This document shows positions 47,430 to 54,651 of a stretch of 64,000 bases of DNA, piece by piece; within the stretch, counting starts at the first letter, position 1, and each line of letters begins with the position of its first letter. Source of the DNA: JBDTSW01 sp963807385. Its GTDB lineage: Bacteria; Actinomycetota; Thermoleophilia; Solirubrobacterales; 70-9. The DNA lies in NCBI GenBank assembly GCA_963807385.1, contig CAWEBQ010000003.1, positions 894,188 through 958,187 on the forward strand. Direction: 5' to 3'. Below the pieces are notes generated by a model that searched no databases, had not been told where the DNA came from, and saw only the letters and a program-made list of their open reading frames with translations. Position numbers and translations under genes: made by a program.

Positions 47430-48269
47430 GTGATGGCGAACAGGGGAATGGGAAGGGGCCTGGCCGCGATCCTGCCTGAGAGCGGGGTGGGGGAGCCGCA
47501 TTTCCGCGACATCCCGGTCGGGATGATCCAGGCGAACCCGGAGCAGCCGAGAAAGCGCTTCGACCCCGAGTCGATCGAGTCTCTGGCGCGCTCGCTCGCC
47601 GACACGGGCGTGATCCAGCCGCTGATAGTCCGTCCCCTCGACGATGGTCGCTACGAGTTGATCGCCGGGGAGCGCCGCTGGCGGGCGGCCAACCACGCGG
47701 GGATCGAGACGGTGCCAGCCCTGATCCGCGACGAGGACGAGGTGCAGCGGATGCAGATCGCCCTGATCGAGAACGTGGCCCGGGAGGACCTCAACCCGGT
47801 GGAGGAGGCCCGGGCATGCTCCGCGCTGGTCGAGGAGCTCGGGGTCTCCAAGGAGGAGCTGGGCCGCCGCCTCGGCCGCAGCCGCGTGGCGATCTCCAAC
47901 CTGGTCCGCCTGCTCGACCTGCCCGATGAGGCGCTCGCGCTGCTCGAGGACGGCACCCTCAGCGAGGGCCACGGCCGCGCGGTGCTGCAGGCCTCGGGCA
48001 ACGAGGAGCGAAACCGCCTCGCGAAAGCCGCAGCAGCCGAGGGCTGGTCCGTCCGTGAGACCGAGCGTCGGGCGAAGTCGAGGGGAACCCCGGCCCCGAG
48101 GCCGGCACCGCACCCGGACCAGATCGAGGCGCTGCGCGAGGCGGAGGATCGGCTCGAGTCCGCGCTCGGCACCGGCGTCGTGGTCAAGGCGAAGCGGAAG
48201 GGGTACCGCGCCGAGATCGACTTCGACGACCTCGACGAGCTTCTGGAGTTCGCGAACCGCTCCGCGTAG
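47430..48269 (+). CDS. parB: chromosome-partitioning protein ParB
   Basis: 279 residues starting GTG ATG with AGGAGGG just upstream. The N-terminal MANRGMGRGLAAILPES is the conserved ParB opening. The CTP-binding part has YELIAGERRWRAANHAGI (GERRxRA motif) and IALIENVAREDLNPVEEA. The HTH region contains LGRRLGRSRVAISNLVRLL. A C-terminal dimerisation segment (about 230-279) ends LDELLEFANRSA. A good match to a parS consensus was not found in the window. Confidence 0.96.
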   Translation: MMANRGMGRGLAAILPESGVGEPHFRDIPVGMIQANPEQPRKRFDPESIESLARSLADTGVIQPLIVRPLDDGRYELIAGERRWRAANHAGIETVPALIRDEDEVQRMQIALIENVAREDLNPVEEARACSALVEELGVSKEELGRRLGRSRVAISNLVRLLDLPDEALALLEDGTLSEGHGRAVLQASGNEERNRLAKAAAAEGWSVRETERRAKSRGTPAPRPAPHPDQIEALREAEDRLESALGTGVVVKAKRKGYRAEIDFDDLDELLEFANRSA

Positions 48270-48278
48270 TTGCGGCGG

Positions 48279-48896
48279 CTAGGGCCCCAGGCGCTCGATC
48301 GTCCAGCCGTCATCCCGGCGCGCGTACCGGAACCGGTCGTGCAGGCGCCCGACCTGGCCCTGCCAGAACTCCACCGCCGATGGGCGGAGCACGAAGCCGC
48401 CCCAGTGGTCGGGACGCGGGACGTCCTCTCCGGCGAAGCGTTCCTCGACCTCCCGCACGCGCTCGTCGAGCTCCTCCCGCGACCCCAGTGGGCGGCTCTG
48501 GGGTGAGGCCCACGCGCCGAGCCGCCGCTCCGGGGGCCGGGTGAGAAAGTAGGCGTCGGACTGCTCGGCGCTCAGGCGCTCGACCGAACCGCGGATCCTC
48601 ACCTGCCGGTCGAGCTCGCGCCAGTACACGACGATCGCCGCCGCCGGGTTGGCGCCGAGCTGCTCGCCCTTCGCGGACTCGTAGTTGGTGTGGAACCGGA
48701 AGCCGACCGGGTCGAAGCCCTTCAGCAGAACCATTCGCGCATCCGGGAGCCCGTCGGCGTCCACGGTCGCGAGGCAGATCGCGTCGGGCAGCGGCACCTC
48801 GTCCTCGGCCCGTTGCCACCAGTCGGCGAACTGTTCGATCGGATCGCCGGCGAGCTGGTCGCGCGTGAGCGGGGGAAGGTCGGGGCGGCGGGGCAT
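48279..48896 (-). CDS. pdxH: pyridoxamine 5'-phosphate oxidase
   Basis: 205 residues. Motifs of the FMN-dependent enzyme are in order: ICLATVDADGLPDARMVLLK (about 41-60), FRFHTNYESAKGEQL, YWRELDRQVRIRGSVERL, SPQSRPLGSREELDER and the C-terminal EFWQGQVGRLHDRFRYAR, which binds the substrate phosphate. It completes salvage and synthesis of PLP. TACCGT ends 10 bases before the ATG, suggesting a near-leaderless message. It converges with parB (stops 9 bp apart). Confidence 0.95.
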   Translation of the reverse strand: MPRRPDLPPLTRDQLAGDPIEQFADWWQRAEDEVPLPDAICLATVDADGLPDARMVLLKGFDPVGFRFHTNYESAKGEQLGANPAAAIVVYWRELDRQVRIRGSVERLSAEQSDAYFLTRPPERRLGAWASPQSRPLGSREELDERVREVEERFAGEDVPRPDHWGGFVLRPSAVEFWQGQVGRLHDRFRYARRDDGWTIERLGP

Positions 48897-48906
48897 CGCA
48901 ACCTTG

Positions 48907-48912
48907 ACGGTA
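48907..48912 (-). promoter_or_regulatory. -10 element of pdxH
   Basis: TACCGT on the minus strand ends 10 bases before the pdxH ATG at 48896. Confidence 0.4.
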
Positions 48913-48974
48913 TCGGCACCCTCGCCTCACCTGCACGGCGCCGGACGGCCGGCATCTAGATCCCGCTCCGCTTC

Positions 48975-48980
48975 TAGAAT
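48975..48980 (+). promoter_or_regulatory. -10 element of tRNA-Ile
   Basis: TAGAAT ends 10 bases before the first base of the tRNA. Confidence 0.55.
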
Positions 48981-48990
48981 GCCACACCGC

Positions 48991-49064
<74 letters not shown>

Positions 49065-49182
49065 CTCACTTTGCGAAGGCACCGACGCTCGCCACCGCAG
49101 ATCATCACTCGGACTGAGCCTCGGAGCGACCCTCGTATCATCGGCGCCGCTGGGGGACGCAACCGACGGAAGGATTCCTCCG

Positions 49183-49887
49183 ATGGAGCCGACGACCACG
49201 CCCAATGCCGCCACCAACGGCAAGGCCGCGACGACCACGACCGAGCCCAAGGGCCCGGTCGAGCAGCGCCTCTACGACCTGCGCACCCTGGCGAAGGGCG
49301 ATCCCGCCGCAGCGCAGGATGAGGCCTGGGCGTGGTTCCAGGATGCCGGTAAGCGCATCGGCTCCGATCGCGGCGAGGCCATCGCCGAGCTGAACCAGCT
49401 CTTTGGATCCGGCACCCCGTCGGAGGGCATCGACGGCCGGACCGAGGGGATCCTCGTCGGCTTCACCATGCACTCGATTCCAGACCGCGCTCTGGCCCTG
49501 GTCACGGGTGCCTGGATGCCCTGGGCAGGCAAACGCTTCGATGCCGGCAACGCGACGGGGGACAACCTGCTCGCCAAGAGCGCGAAGTGGCCCGCCAAGC
49601 TGCTGTGGCCGTTCTACGGCACGAAGGACGCCGGGAACAACCTGGTCGCCTTCGAGTTCACGACGCGCGTCGAGAAGGGCGCCGACGACCCGGAGCTCGA
49701 CGTGTTGGTGATCGACTACGCGCCGGTTGACTCGAACCCGCGTGTGATCATCAGGTCGATTCGCGATGAGCTGGTCGAGATCGTGCCGGGCACGCACCTC
49801 GGCAAGATGCTGTGGCGCTCGGGCTCCTCCGACGACGCGAGCTACAGCCCGCTGGCGTTCTTCGCGCTGAAGACGCCCGTCAGCTAG
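49183..49887 (+). CDS. conserved protein of unknown function (GXWXG/DUF4334-like pattern)
   Basis: 234 residues with a Thr/Ala-rich N-terminus (about 1-22). GRTEGILVGFTMHSI and AWMPWAGKRFDAG (about 86-122) resemble the GXWXG-plus-DUF4334 arrangement of small lipocalin-like proteins, but the match is by eye only. The C-terminal half is beta-rich: FEFTTRVEKG, LDVLVIDYAPVDSNPRVIIR, IVPGTHLGKMLWR. There is no signal peptide or membrane helix. GGAAGGA lies 9 bases before the ATG and a TATCAT box about 40 bases upstream, so it has its own leader downstream of the tRNA. Confidence 0.65.
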   Translation: MEPTTTPNAATNGKAATTTTEPKGPVEQRLYDLRTLAKGDPAAAQDEAWAWFQDAGKRIGSDRGEAIAELNQLFGSGTPSEGIDGRTEGILVGFTMHSIPDRALALVTGAWMPWAGKRFDAGNATGDNLLAKSAKWPAKLLWPFYGTKDAGNNLVAFEFTTRVEKGADDPELDVLVIDYAPVDSNPRVIIRSIRDELVEIVPGTHLGKMLWRSGSSDDASYSPLAFFALKTPVS

Positions 49888-49891
49888 CGGC

Positions 49892-50332
49892 TCATCCGCT
49901 CGCCGGTGCGCGCTCGCAGGCGGCTCGCTCGAGCGCCTTGAGGGTCTGCGCCAGCCAGGCCCGGAAGTAGCGCTGGCCTGCGATCGCGTCGAAGGTGCGA
50001 TTGAAGGCGCCCAGCGGATCCATGCCCATGTGTGTATCGACGAACGTTCCATCCTGGGCCTCGGTGAGGGCGAACTCGACGAAGGTGCCGGTGTTGAGGC
50101 ACTTGATCGCGAGATTCCGGCAGTCGTCGAGCTCGCCGACCCGAAGCAGAAAGGTCTCCTTGCCGAACGGCGTCTTCACGACCTCGCGGTAGGTGCAACC
50201 CTCCTCAAGGCCGTCGCAATGGACCTCAAGGACGCGGGGCCACCATTCCGGGTGGCGCTCGACCTCGCTCACGAGGTCCCAGACGATCTCGACTGGCGCC
50301 TCGATAAAGCCCTGCTGTCGCGCAGAGGACAT
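49892..50332 (-). CDS. SRPBCC (START-like) superfamily protein
   Basis: About 146 residues from the ATG at 50332 (a GTG codon precedes it). The START/polyketide-cyclase fold is recognisable from IEAPVEIVWDLVSEVERHPE followed by WWPRVLEVHC at the N-terminus, a run of beta-strand-like stretches (YREVVKTPFGKETFLLRVGE, TFVEFALTEAQDGTFVD) and a long C-terminal helix (FDAIAGQRYFRAWLAQTLKA). These proteins bind lipids or polyketide-like ligands or act as cyclases. It is convergent with the gene at 49183 (stops 4 bp apart). Ligand unknown. Confidence 0.8.
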   Translation of the reverse strand: MSSARQQGFIEAPVEIVWDLVSEVERHPEWWPRVLEVHCDGLEEGCTYREVVKTPFGKETFLLRVGELDDCRNLAIKCLNTGTFVEFALTEAQDGTFVDTHMGMDPLGAFNRTFDAIAGQRYFRAWLAQTLKALERAACERAPASG

Positions 50333-50463
50333 CACGCAGATTGTCCCACTGTTCTTGTGTGGGTAACGCGCCGGGTGCCGCGCCCGTGAGCCGTCCCCGG
50401 GCCGCCCAAACCCGTCTATACAATGGCCCCGAGGCCATTCAGGCGAGGCCGGGAGCTCTTTCG

Positions 50464-50955
50464 GTGCAGCAGATGCAGATCTACGGCGTTTCCTTCGACA
50501 TGGTCGGAAAGCAGCCGATCGTGCTCTTGAAGACGGTGGACGGCAACCGGTTCCTGCCGATCTGGATCGGCCACCCCGAGGCGGCGGCGATCCTGATGAA
50601 GCTCCAGGGCGCCTCGACGCCGCGACCGATGACCCACGACCTCCTCTCCGACATGCTCGATCAGGTCGACGCGAAGTGCGAGAAGGTCTCGGTGACCGAG
50701 CTCCGCGACAACACCTTCTACGCGACGATCACGATCTCGCTCAACGGATCCGAGGTGGAGATCGACTCCCGCCCGTCCGACGCCATCGCTCTCGCGGTGC
50801 GCACCCAGGCCCCGATCTTCGCCGCCGAGGATGTCATCGAGGAGTCCTCGATCGAGTTCGAGCACGAGGTCGAGGACCAGGAGGAGGTCGTCGAGAAGTT
50901 CAAGGACTTCCTCGACGAGGTCTCTCCCGAGGACTTCGCCGCCGGCGAGGAATAG
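50464..50955 (+). CDS. bifunctional nuclease family protein (DUF151)
   Basis: 163 residues from a GTG with GGGAG 8 bases upstream. MQIYGVSFDMVGKQPIVLLK, then LPIWIGHPEAAAILMKL, RPMTHDLLSDMLDQ, FYATITISLNG and SRPSDAIALAVRTQAPIFA form the complete DUF151/BFN core. An acidic C-terminal tail (about 130-163) follows, as in other actinobacterial members. The family is annotated for DNase/RNase activity from plant and Thermotoga studies. Its stop shares one base with the P450 start (TAGTG), so the two are co-translated. Confidence 0.92.
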   Translation: MQQMQIYGVSFDMVGKQPIVLLKTVDGNRFLPIWIGHPEAAAILMKLQGASTPRPMTHDLLSDMLDQVDAKCEKVSVTELRDNTFYATITISLNGSEVEIDSRPSDAIALAVRTQAPIFAAEDVIEESSIEFEHEVEDQEEVVEKFKDFLDEVSPEDFAAGEE

Positions 50956-52301
50956 TGCGTCTCCCGCCCGGCCCCCGCGCACCCTCCCTGTACCAGGGGC
51001 TGGCCATGTGGGCGCGCCCGCATGCCTCGCTCGAGCGCTACCGCCGGCGCTACGGCAAGCGCTTCACGGTCCTGTTCCCGTTCACGCCACCGTTCGTCAT
51101 CCACACGGAGCCGGACCACGTCAAGGAGATTTACACCGCGCCGCCCGACGTGCTTACCCCCGGCCACGGCGCGCGTGTGCTCGAGCCGCTGGTCGGCCGC
51201 AACTCCGTAATCCTGCTCGACGGCGACGTCCACATGGAGCAGCGGAAGCTGATCCTCCCCGCATTTCATGGCGAGCGGATGGAGCGCCTCACGGAACTCG
51301 TGACCAGGGTCACCGACGAGGAGGTGGAGGGCTGGGGAGGCGACGGCGTCGGCCTGCACACGCGCCTGCAGGCGCTGACGCTCGAGATCATCCTGCGCGC
51401 GGTCTTCGGACTCGACCCCGGACCCCGGCTCGACGCGATCCGCGGGAGCCTCACCGCGCTGCTCGCCTACGGCGACAGCCCACTGACGCTGATCCAGGGC
51501 CCCGACGACCCCGAGGAGATGGAGCGCACCCTGCGCCGTTTCAACCGCGCCGGCCCGCTCAAGGGGATGCTGACCTACCGCGAGCGCACCGACGAGCTGA
51601 TCGCCGAGCTGATCGCCGAGCGCCGCGCCGACGGCGACACGGATCGCGACGACGTCCTGTCCATGCTGCTCTCAGCCCGGCACGAGGACGGCTCGGAGAT
51701 GTCCGCCCAGGAGCTCCGCGACGAGCTGATGACCCTGTTGGTGGCGGGCCACGAGACGACGGCGTCCACGTTGGCCTGGGCGTTTGAGCGCCTCGCGCGT
51801 GAGCCCGAGGTCCTGGGCCGGGTCTCGGAGGAGTGCCGTGACGATGCGAGCGATGGCGCGTACCTGCTGGCCACGATCCAGGAGACGCTGCGCCGCCGGC
51901 CGGTCCTGCCGAACACCGCGCCGCGGTTCGTGGCGAAGCCCGTCACCGTGGGCGGCTGGGACTACGAGCCGGGCGTGTCGCTGGTGGCGAACGCCTACCT
52001 CCTCCATCACGACGCGGAGATCTATCCGGAGCCCTACGCGTTCCGGCCGGAGCGCTTCCTCGACTCCAAGCCCGGCACCTACACGTGGATCCCGTTCGGC
52101 GGCGGTCGCCGGCGCTGCATCGGCATGAGCTTCGCGATGCTGGAGATGCGCGTGGTGCTGCGGAGCGTCCTGCGCTCCTACGAGCTGAGCGCAGAGGGCG
52201 CACACGAGCCGGCACGACGGCGAAACATCACCGTCCGGCCCGGGCGCGGAGCGCGCGTAGGCCTGGCCCCGGTCGAGCAGCGCACACCGATCACCGCCTA
52301 G
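50955..52301 (+). CDS. cytochrome P450
   Basis: 448 residues from the GTG at 50955 (VRLPPGPRAPSLYQGLAMWA). The I-helix oxygen-binding motif is LLVAGHETTASTLAWAFERL (about 260), the K-helix ExxR is in IQETLRRRPVLP (about 312), and the heme-binding loop is WIPFGGGRRRCIGMSFAMLE (about 378) with its Cys ligand. The LPPGP start resembles CYP110/CYP4-like bacterial P450s. The substrate cannot be predicted. Tight coupling to the DUF151 gene is unusual. No ferredoxin or reductase gene is close. Confidence 0.94.
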   Translation: MRLPPGPRAPSLYQGLAMWARPHASLERYRRRYGKRFTVLFPFTPPFVIHTEPDHVKEIYTAPPDVLTPGHGARVLEPLVGRNSVILLDGDVHMEQRKLILPAFHGERMERLTELVTRVTDEEVEGWGGDGVGLHTRLQALTLEIILRAVFGLDPGPRLDAIRGSLTALLAYGDSPLTLIQGPDDPEEMERTLRRFNRAGPLKGMLTYRERTDELIAELIAERRADGDTDRDDVLSMLLSARHEDGSEMSAQELRDELMTLLVAGHETTASTLAWAFERLAREPEVLGRVSEECRDDASDGAYLLATIQETLRRRPVLPNTAPRFVAKPVTVGGWDYEPGVSLVANAYLLHHDAEIYPEPYAFRPERFLDSKPGTYTWIPFGGGRRRCIGMSFAMLEMRVVLRSVLRSYELSAEGAHEPARRRNITVRPGRGARVGLAPVEQRTPITA

Positions 52302-52350
52302 CCCCGGGAAATCCCAACGGCGACCAGCTCACCCCGGTCACACCCTCGTA

Positions 52351-52417
52351 ACGGTGCCTGACCCCATTGGCGTGCCTTCACGCACGCGCCGCGCCCACCC
52401 ACGGGGTCAGGCACCGT
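52351..52417. repeat. REP-like inverted repeat with GGTGCCTGACCCC arms
   Basis: A perfect 15-bp inverted repeat, ACGGTGCCTGACCCC (52351-52365) and its complement (52403-52417), flanks 37 bases that contain a smaller hairpin (GCGTG-CCTT-CACGC). The arm sequence matches a repeat type I know from many GC-rich environmental genomes, often linked to REP-associated (RAYT/IS200-like) transposases. No transposase is in the window. It could also act as a terminator for the P450 gene and the convergent cupin gene. Confidence 0.7.
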
Positions 52418-52447
52418 GCAGGGTTCGTCGCGAGAGTGTCACTACTT

Positions 52448-53002
52448 TTAGACCCCGTCTGTTTGGGCGGGCCCGAAGACCAGCCCGTGCTCCTCGCAGA
52501 GCTGCGGGATGGTCTCCGGCTTCACCTCGAGCCCGTACGCCGCGCCCAACTCGTCGACCTCTTCCGGCGTGAACTCGCCGGCCGCGTTGATCCGGCCGAG
52601 CTCCTCGAAGTAGTGCTCGAAGCCGCCCGGCGCGATGATCTCGAGGATGCGGCAGTGCTCGTCTCCCGCGTTCCAGAACGTGTGCCACTGGTCGCGCGGC
52701 TTGAACACCGTGTCGCCCACTCCTGCGTAGACGACGTCGTCTCCGAGCAGGGCTCCCATGCGCCCCTCCAACACGAAGCTGTACTCGTCCTCGCGGGAGT
52801 GCCGGTGAAGCGGAGCCGCGAGGTGGCGCGGCGGCATGGGGTGCTCGACCAGCGAGAACCCACCACCGGTCTCCTCGGTCCAGATCTTCATCTCGGCTCC
52901 GATCGACCCGAGGTTGGCGAGCAGCCCGTCCCCGGGCCCGACGATCCGGGGCCCCTGCGTGTGGTCGAAGCGCTTGAGGCCGGCGGTCAGTGCGGTGTTC
53001 AT
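52448..53002 (-). CDS. cupin-domain protein
   Basis: 184 residues. The cupin metal site is visible as PLHRHSREDEYSFVLEGRMG (about 64-83; HxH and Glu), and the second motif as FKPRDQWHTFWNAGDEHCRI (about 99-118; second His). The C-terminus (FTPEEVDELGAAYGL) resembles quercetinase-like or small-molecule-binding cupins of actinobacteria. It has a leader with GGGAAGGGA 5 bases before the ATG. It is divergent from a TetR-type gene with a palindrome between, so it is probably the regulated target. Confidence 0.85.
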   Translation of the reverse strand: MNTALTAGLKRFDHTQGPRIVGPGDGLLANLGSIGAEMKIWTEETGGGFSLVEHPMPPRHLAAPLHRHSREDEYSFVLEGRMGALLGDDVVYAGVGDTVFKPRDQWHTFWNAGDEHCRILEIIAPGGFEHYFEELGRINAAGEFTPEEVDELGAAYGLEVKPETIPQLCEEHGLVFGPAQTDGV

Positions 53003-53032
53003 GTGGTCCCTTCCCTATTGCCTGAACAGTAG

Positions 53033-53054
53033 TGTGCGATGAATCTATAGCACA
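53033..53054. promoter_or_regulatory. palindromic operator candidate between cupin and TetR genes
   Basis: TGTGCGAT-GAATCT-ATAGCACA is a 22-base imperfect palindrome with 7 of 8 matching positions per half-site. It overlaps a TATAGA -10-like box for the cupin gene and lies 35 bases before the TetR start, the usual site for autoregulation. Confidence 0.6.
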
Positions 53055-53089
53055 GGTCCCAGGCATCTGGCAAGATTGGGTGTACAGCC

Positions 53090-53716
53090 ATGACTACCGA
53101 AAGCAGGAAGCGCCCATACCGTAAGCGGGCCCGGGCCGAGCAGGAGGCGGAGACGCGGCGGCGGATCACCGAGGCCGCGGTGAAGCTCCACGGTTCGATA
53201 GGCCCGGCTCGCACGACCGTCAAGGGACTGGCGGACGAGGCCGGCGTTCAGCGGGCCACCGTGTACCGCCACTTCCCCACTGAGGAGGAGCTCTTCGCCG
53301 AGTGCTCGGCGCACTGGGCATCGCTGAACCCGCCGCCGGACCCGACCGCGTGGGCCGCGATCGCCGACACCGACGAGCGCCTGCGCACCGCCCTCGCCCA
53401 GCTTTATGAGTGGTACGAGTGGGCCGAGCCGATGCTTGCCACCACTCAGCGGGACGCGCCCCTGGTCCCAGCGATGGCGACGGCCATGGCTCAGACCGAG
53501 CAGTTCTTCGCGGCGATGCGCACGATCCTCCTCAGGGGCCGCCACGAGCGCGGACGCTCCCGCCGACGCGCCTCCGCGGCGATCGCCCTGGCCCTCGCCT
53601 TCCCCACCTGGCGCACCCTGGCCCGGGAGCAGGGCCTCGAGAGGCCCGAAGTCGTCGCGGCGATGGCCGCCGCGGTCAAGGCGGCGGGAGCCGCTCGCCC
53701 GCACGGAGCGGGCTAG
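53090..53716 (+). CDS. TetR/AcrR-family transcriptional regulator
   Basis: 208 residues. The N-terminal DNA-binding domain (about 20-70) has RRRITEAAVKLHGSIGPART and VKGLADEAGVQRATVYRHFP, the TetR helix-turn-helix ending in the typical YRHF. The first 18 residues are strongly basic. The ligand-binding part is helical without a named subfamily. It likely represses the divergent cupin gene. Its stop lies inside a CTAG shared with the convergent ddl stop. Confidence 0.9.
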   Translation: MTTESRKRPYRKRARAEQEAETRRRITEAAVKLHGSIGPARTTVKGLADEAGVQRATVYRHFPTEEELFAECSAHWASLNPPPDPTAWAAIADTDERLRTALAQLYEWYEWAEPMLATTQRDAPLVPAMATAMAQTEQFFAAMRTILLRGRHERGRSRRRASAAIALALAFPTWRTLAREQGLERPEVVAAMAAAVKAAGAARPHGAG

Positions 53717-54651
53717 ACCGCCAGCCCCTCGCGGCGGCGTGCCAGCTCCACCGCGCGCCCGACCAGGTCCTCGAACGACATCCCCGCCGCCTCCGCCGAC
53801 ATCGGCAGCAGGCTGGTGTCCGTCAGCCCCGGCACGGCGTTCACCTCCAGCACCTGCGGCCCGTCCGCGCCCAGCATCAGGTCCACGCGCGCAAAGCCCT
53901 CGCAGCGAAGCGCTGCCCAGGTGCCCGCCGACGCCTCGCCGACGGCCGCAAGCTCCCCGTCCGACAGCTCCGCCGGGCAGATGAAGTCGGTGCGCCCGAT
54001 CTCGTAGCGCGCCTCATAGGAGAAGCGGTCCTCCTCCTTCGGCCGTACCTCCACCGCCGGCAGCACCTCGCCGTCGATCACCCCCACCGACAGCTCCCGC
54101 CCGTCCACGTGGCGCTCGAAGAGGACTCGGTCGTCGTAGGAGAACGCGGCGAGCAGCGCCTGGGGCACGTCGTCCCGCCCACCCGCGAACCGCACCCCCA
54201 GGGACGAGCCGCCACGGGCGGGCTTGACCACGAGCGGAAACCCGAGCAGCTCCTCGATCTCCTCGAGCGCATCCCCCGCCCCAAGCTCGCTGAACGCCGT
54301 CTGGCTGAACGAGACCCAGTCGGGCGTCGGCACACCGGCGTCGCGCAGGTCCTGCTTGGCCGCCGCCTTGTCGGTCGAGCGCCGGCAGGCGGACACGCCC
54401 GGGCCGGTGTAGGGCAGGCCAAGGATCTCGAGCAGCTCCTGGACCGTTCCGTCCTCGCCGTCGGTCCCATGCAGCGCGACGAAGGCGACGTCCGCCGCCG
54501 CCGCCTTCAGACGGGTGACGAGATCGGCACCGGCGTCGATCGCCACCACCTCATGCCCGAGCGATCCCAGCGCGTCCTCGACCCGCGCGCCCGAGCGCAG
54601 CGAGACCTGGCGCTCCAGCGACCGGCCGCCCTTGAGAACTGCGACCTTCAT
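53713..54651 (-). CDS. D-alanine--D-alanine ligase (second, divergent copy)
   Basis: 312 residues of the Ddl family: VLKGGRSLERQVSLRSG at the N-terminus, ALHGTDGEDGTVQELLE near 60-75, VVKPARGGSSLGVRF near 142-156, YEARYEIGRTDF as omega-loop, and VLEVNAVPGLTDTSLLP near the C-terminus. It differs widely from the copy at 13633 and has YEARY in place of YEAKY. Its ATG overlaps the aminotransferase stop by four bases, so the pair is co-translated. It could serve peptidoglycan synthesis or make a different dipeptide. Confidence 0.88.
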   Translation of the reverse strand: MKVAVLKGGRSLERQVSLRSGARVEDALGSLGHEVVAIDAGADLVTRLKAAAADVAFVALHGTDGEDGTVQELLEILGLPYTGPGVSACRRSTDKAAAKQDLRDAGVPTPDWVSFSQTAFSELGAGDALEEIEELLGFPLVVKPARGGSSLGVRFAGGRDDVPQALLAAFSYDDRVLFERHVDGRELSVGVIDGEVLPAVEVRPKEEDRFSYEARYEIGRTDFICPAELSDGELAAVGEASAGTWAALRCEGFARVDLMLGADGPQVLEVNAVPGLTDTSLLPMSAEAAGMSFEDLVGRAVELARRREGLAV

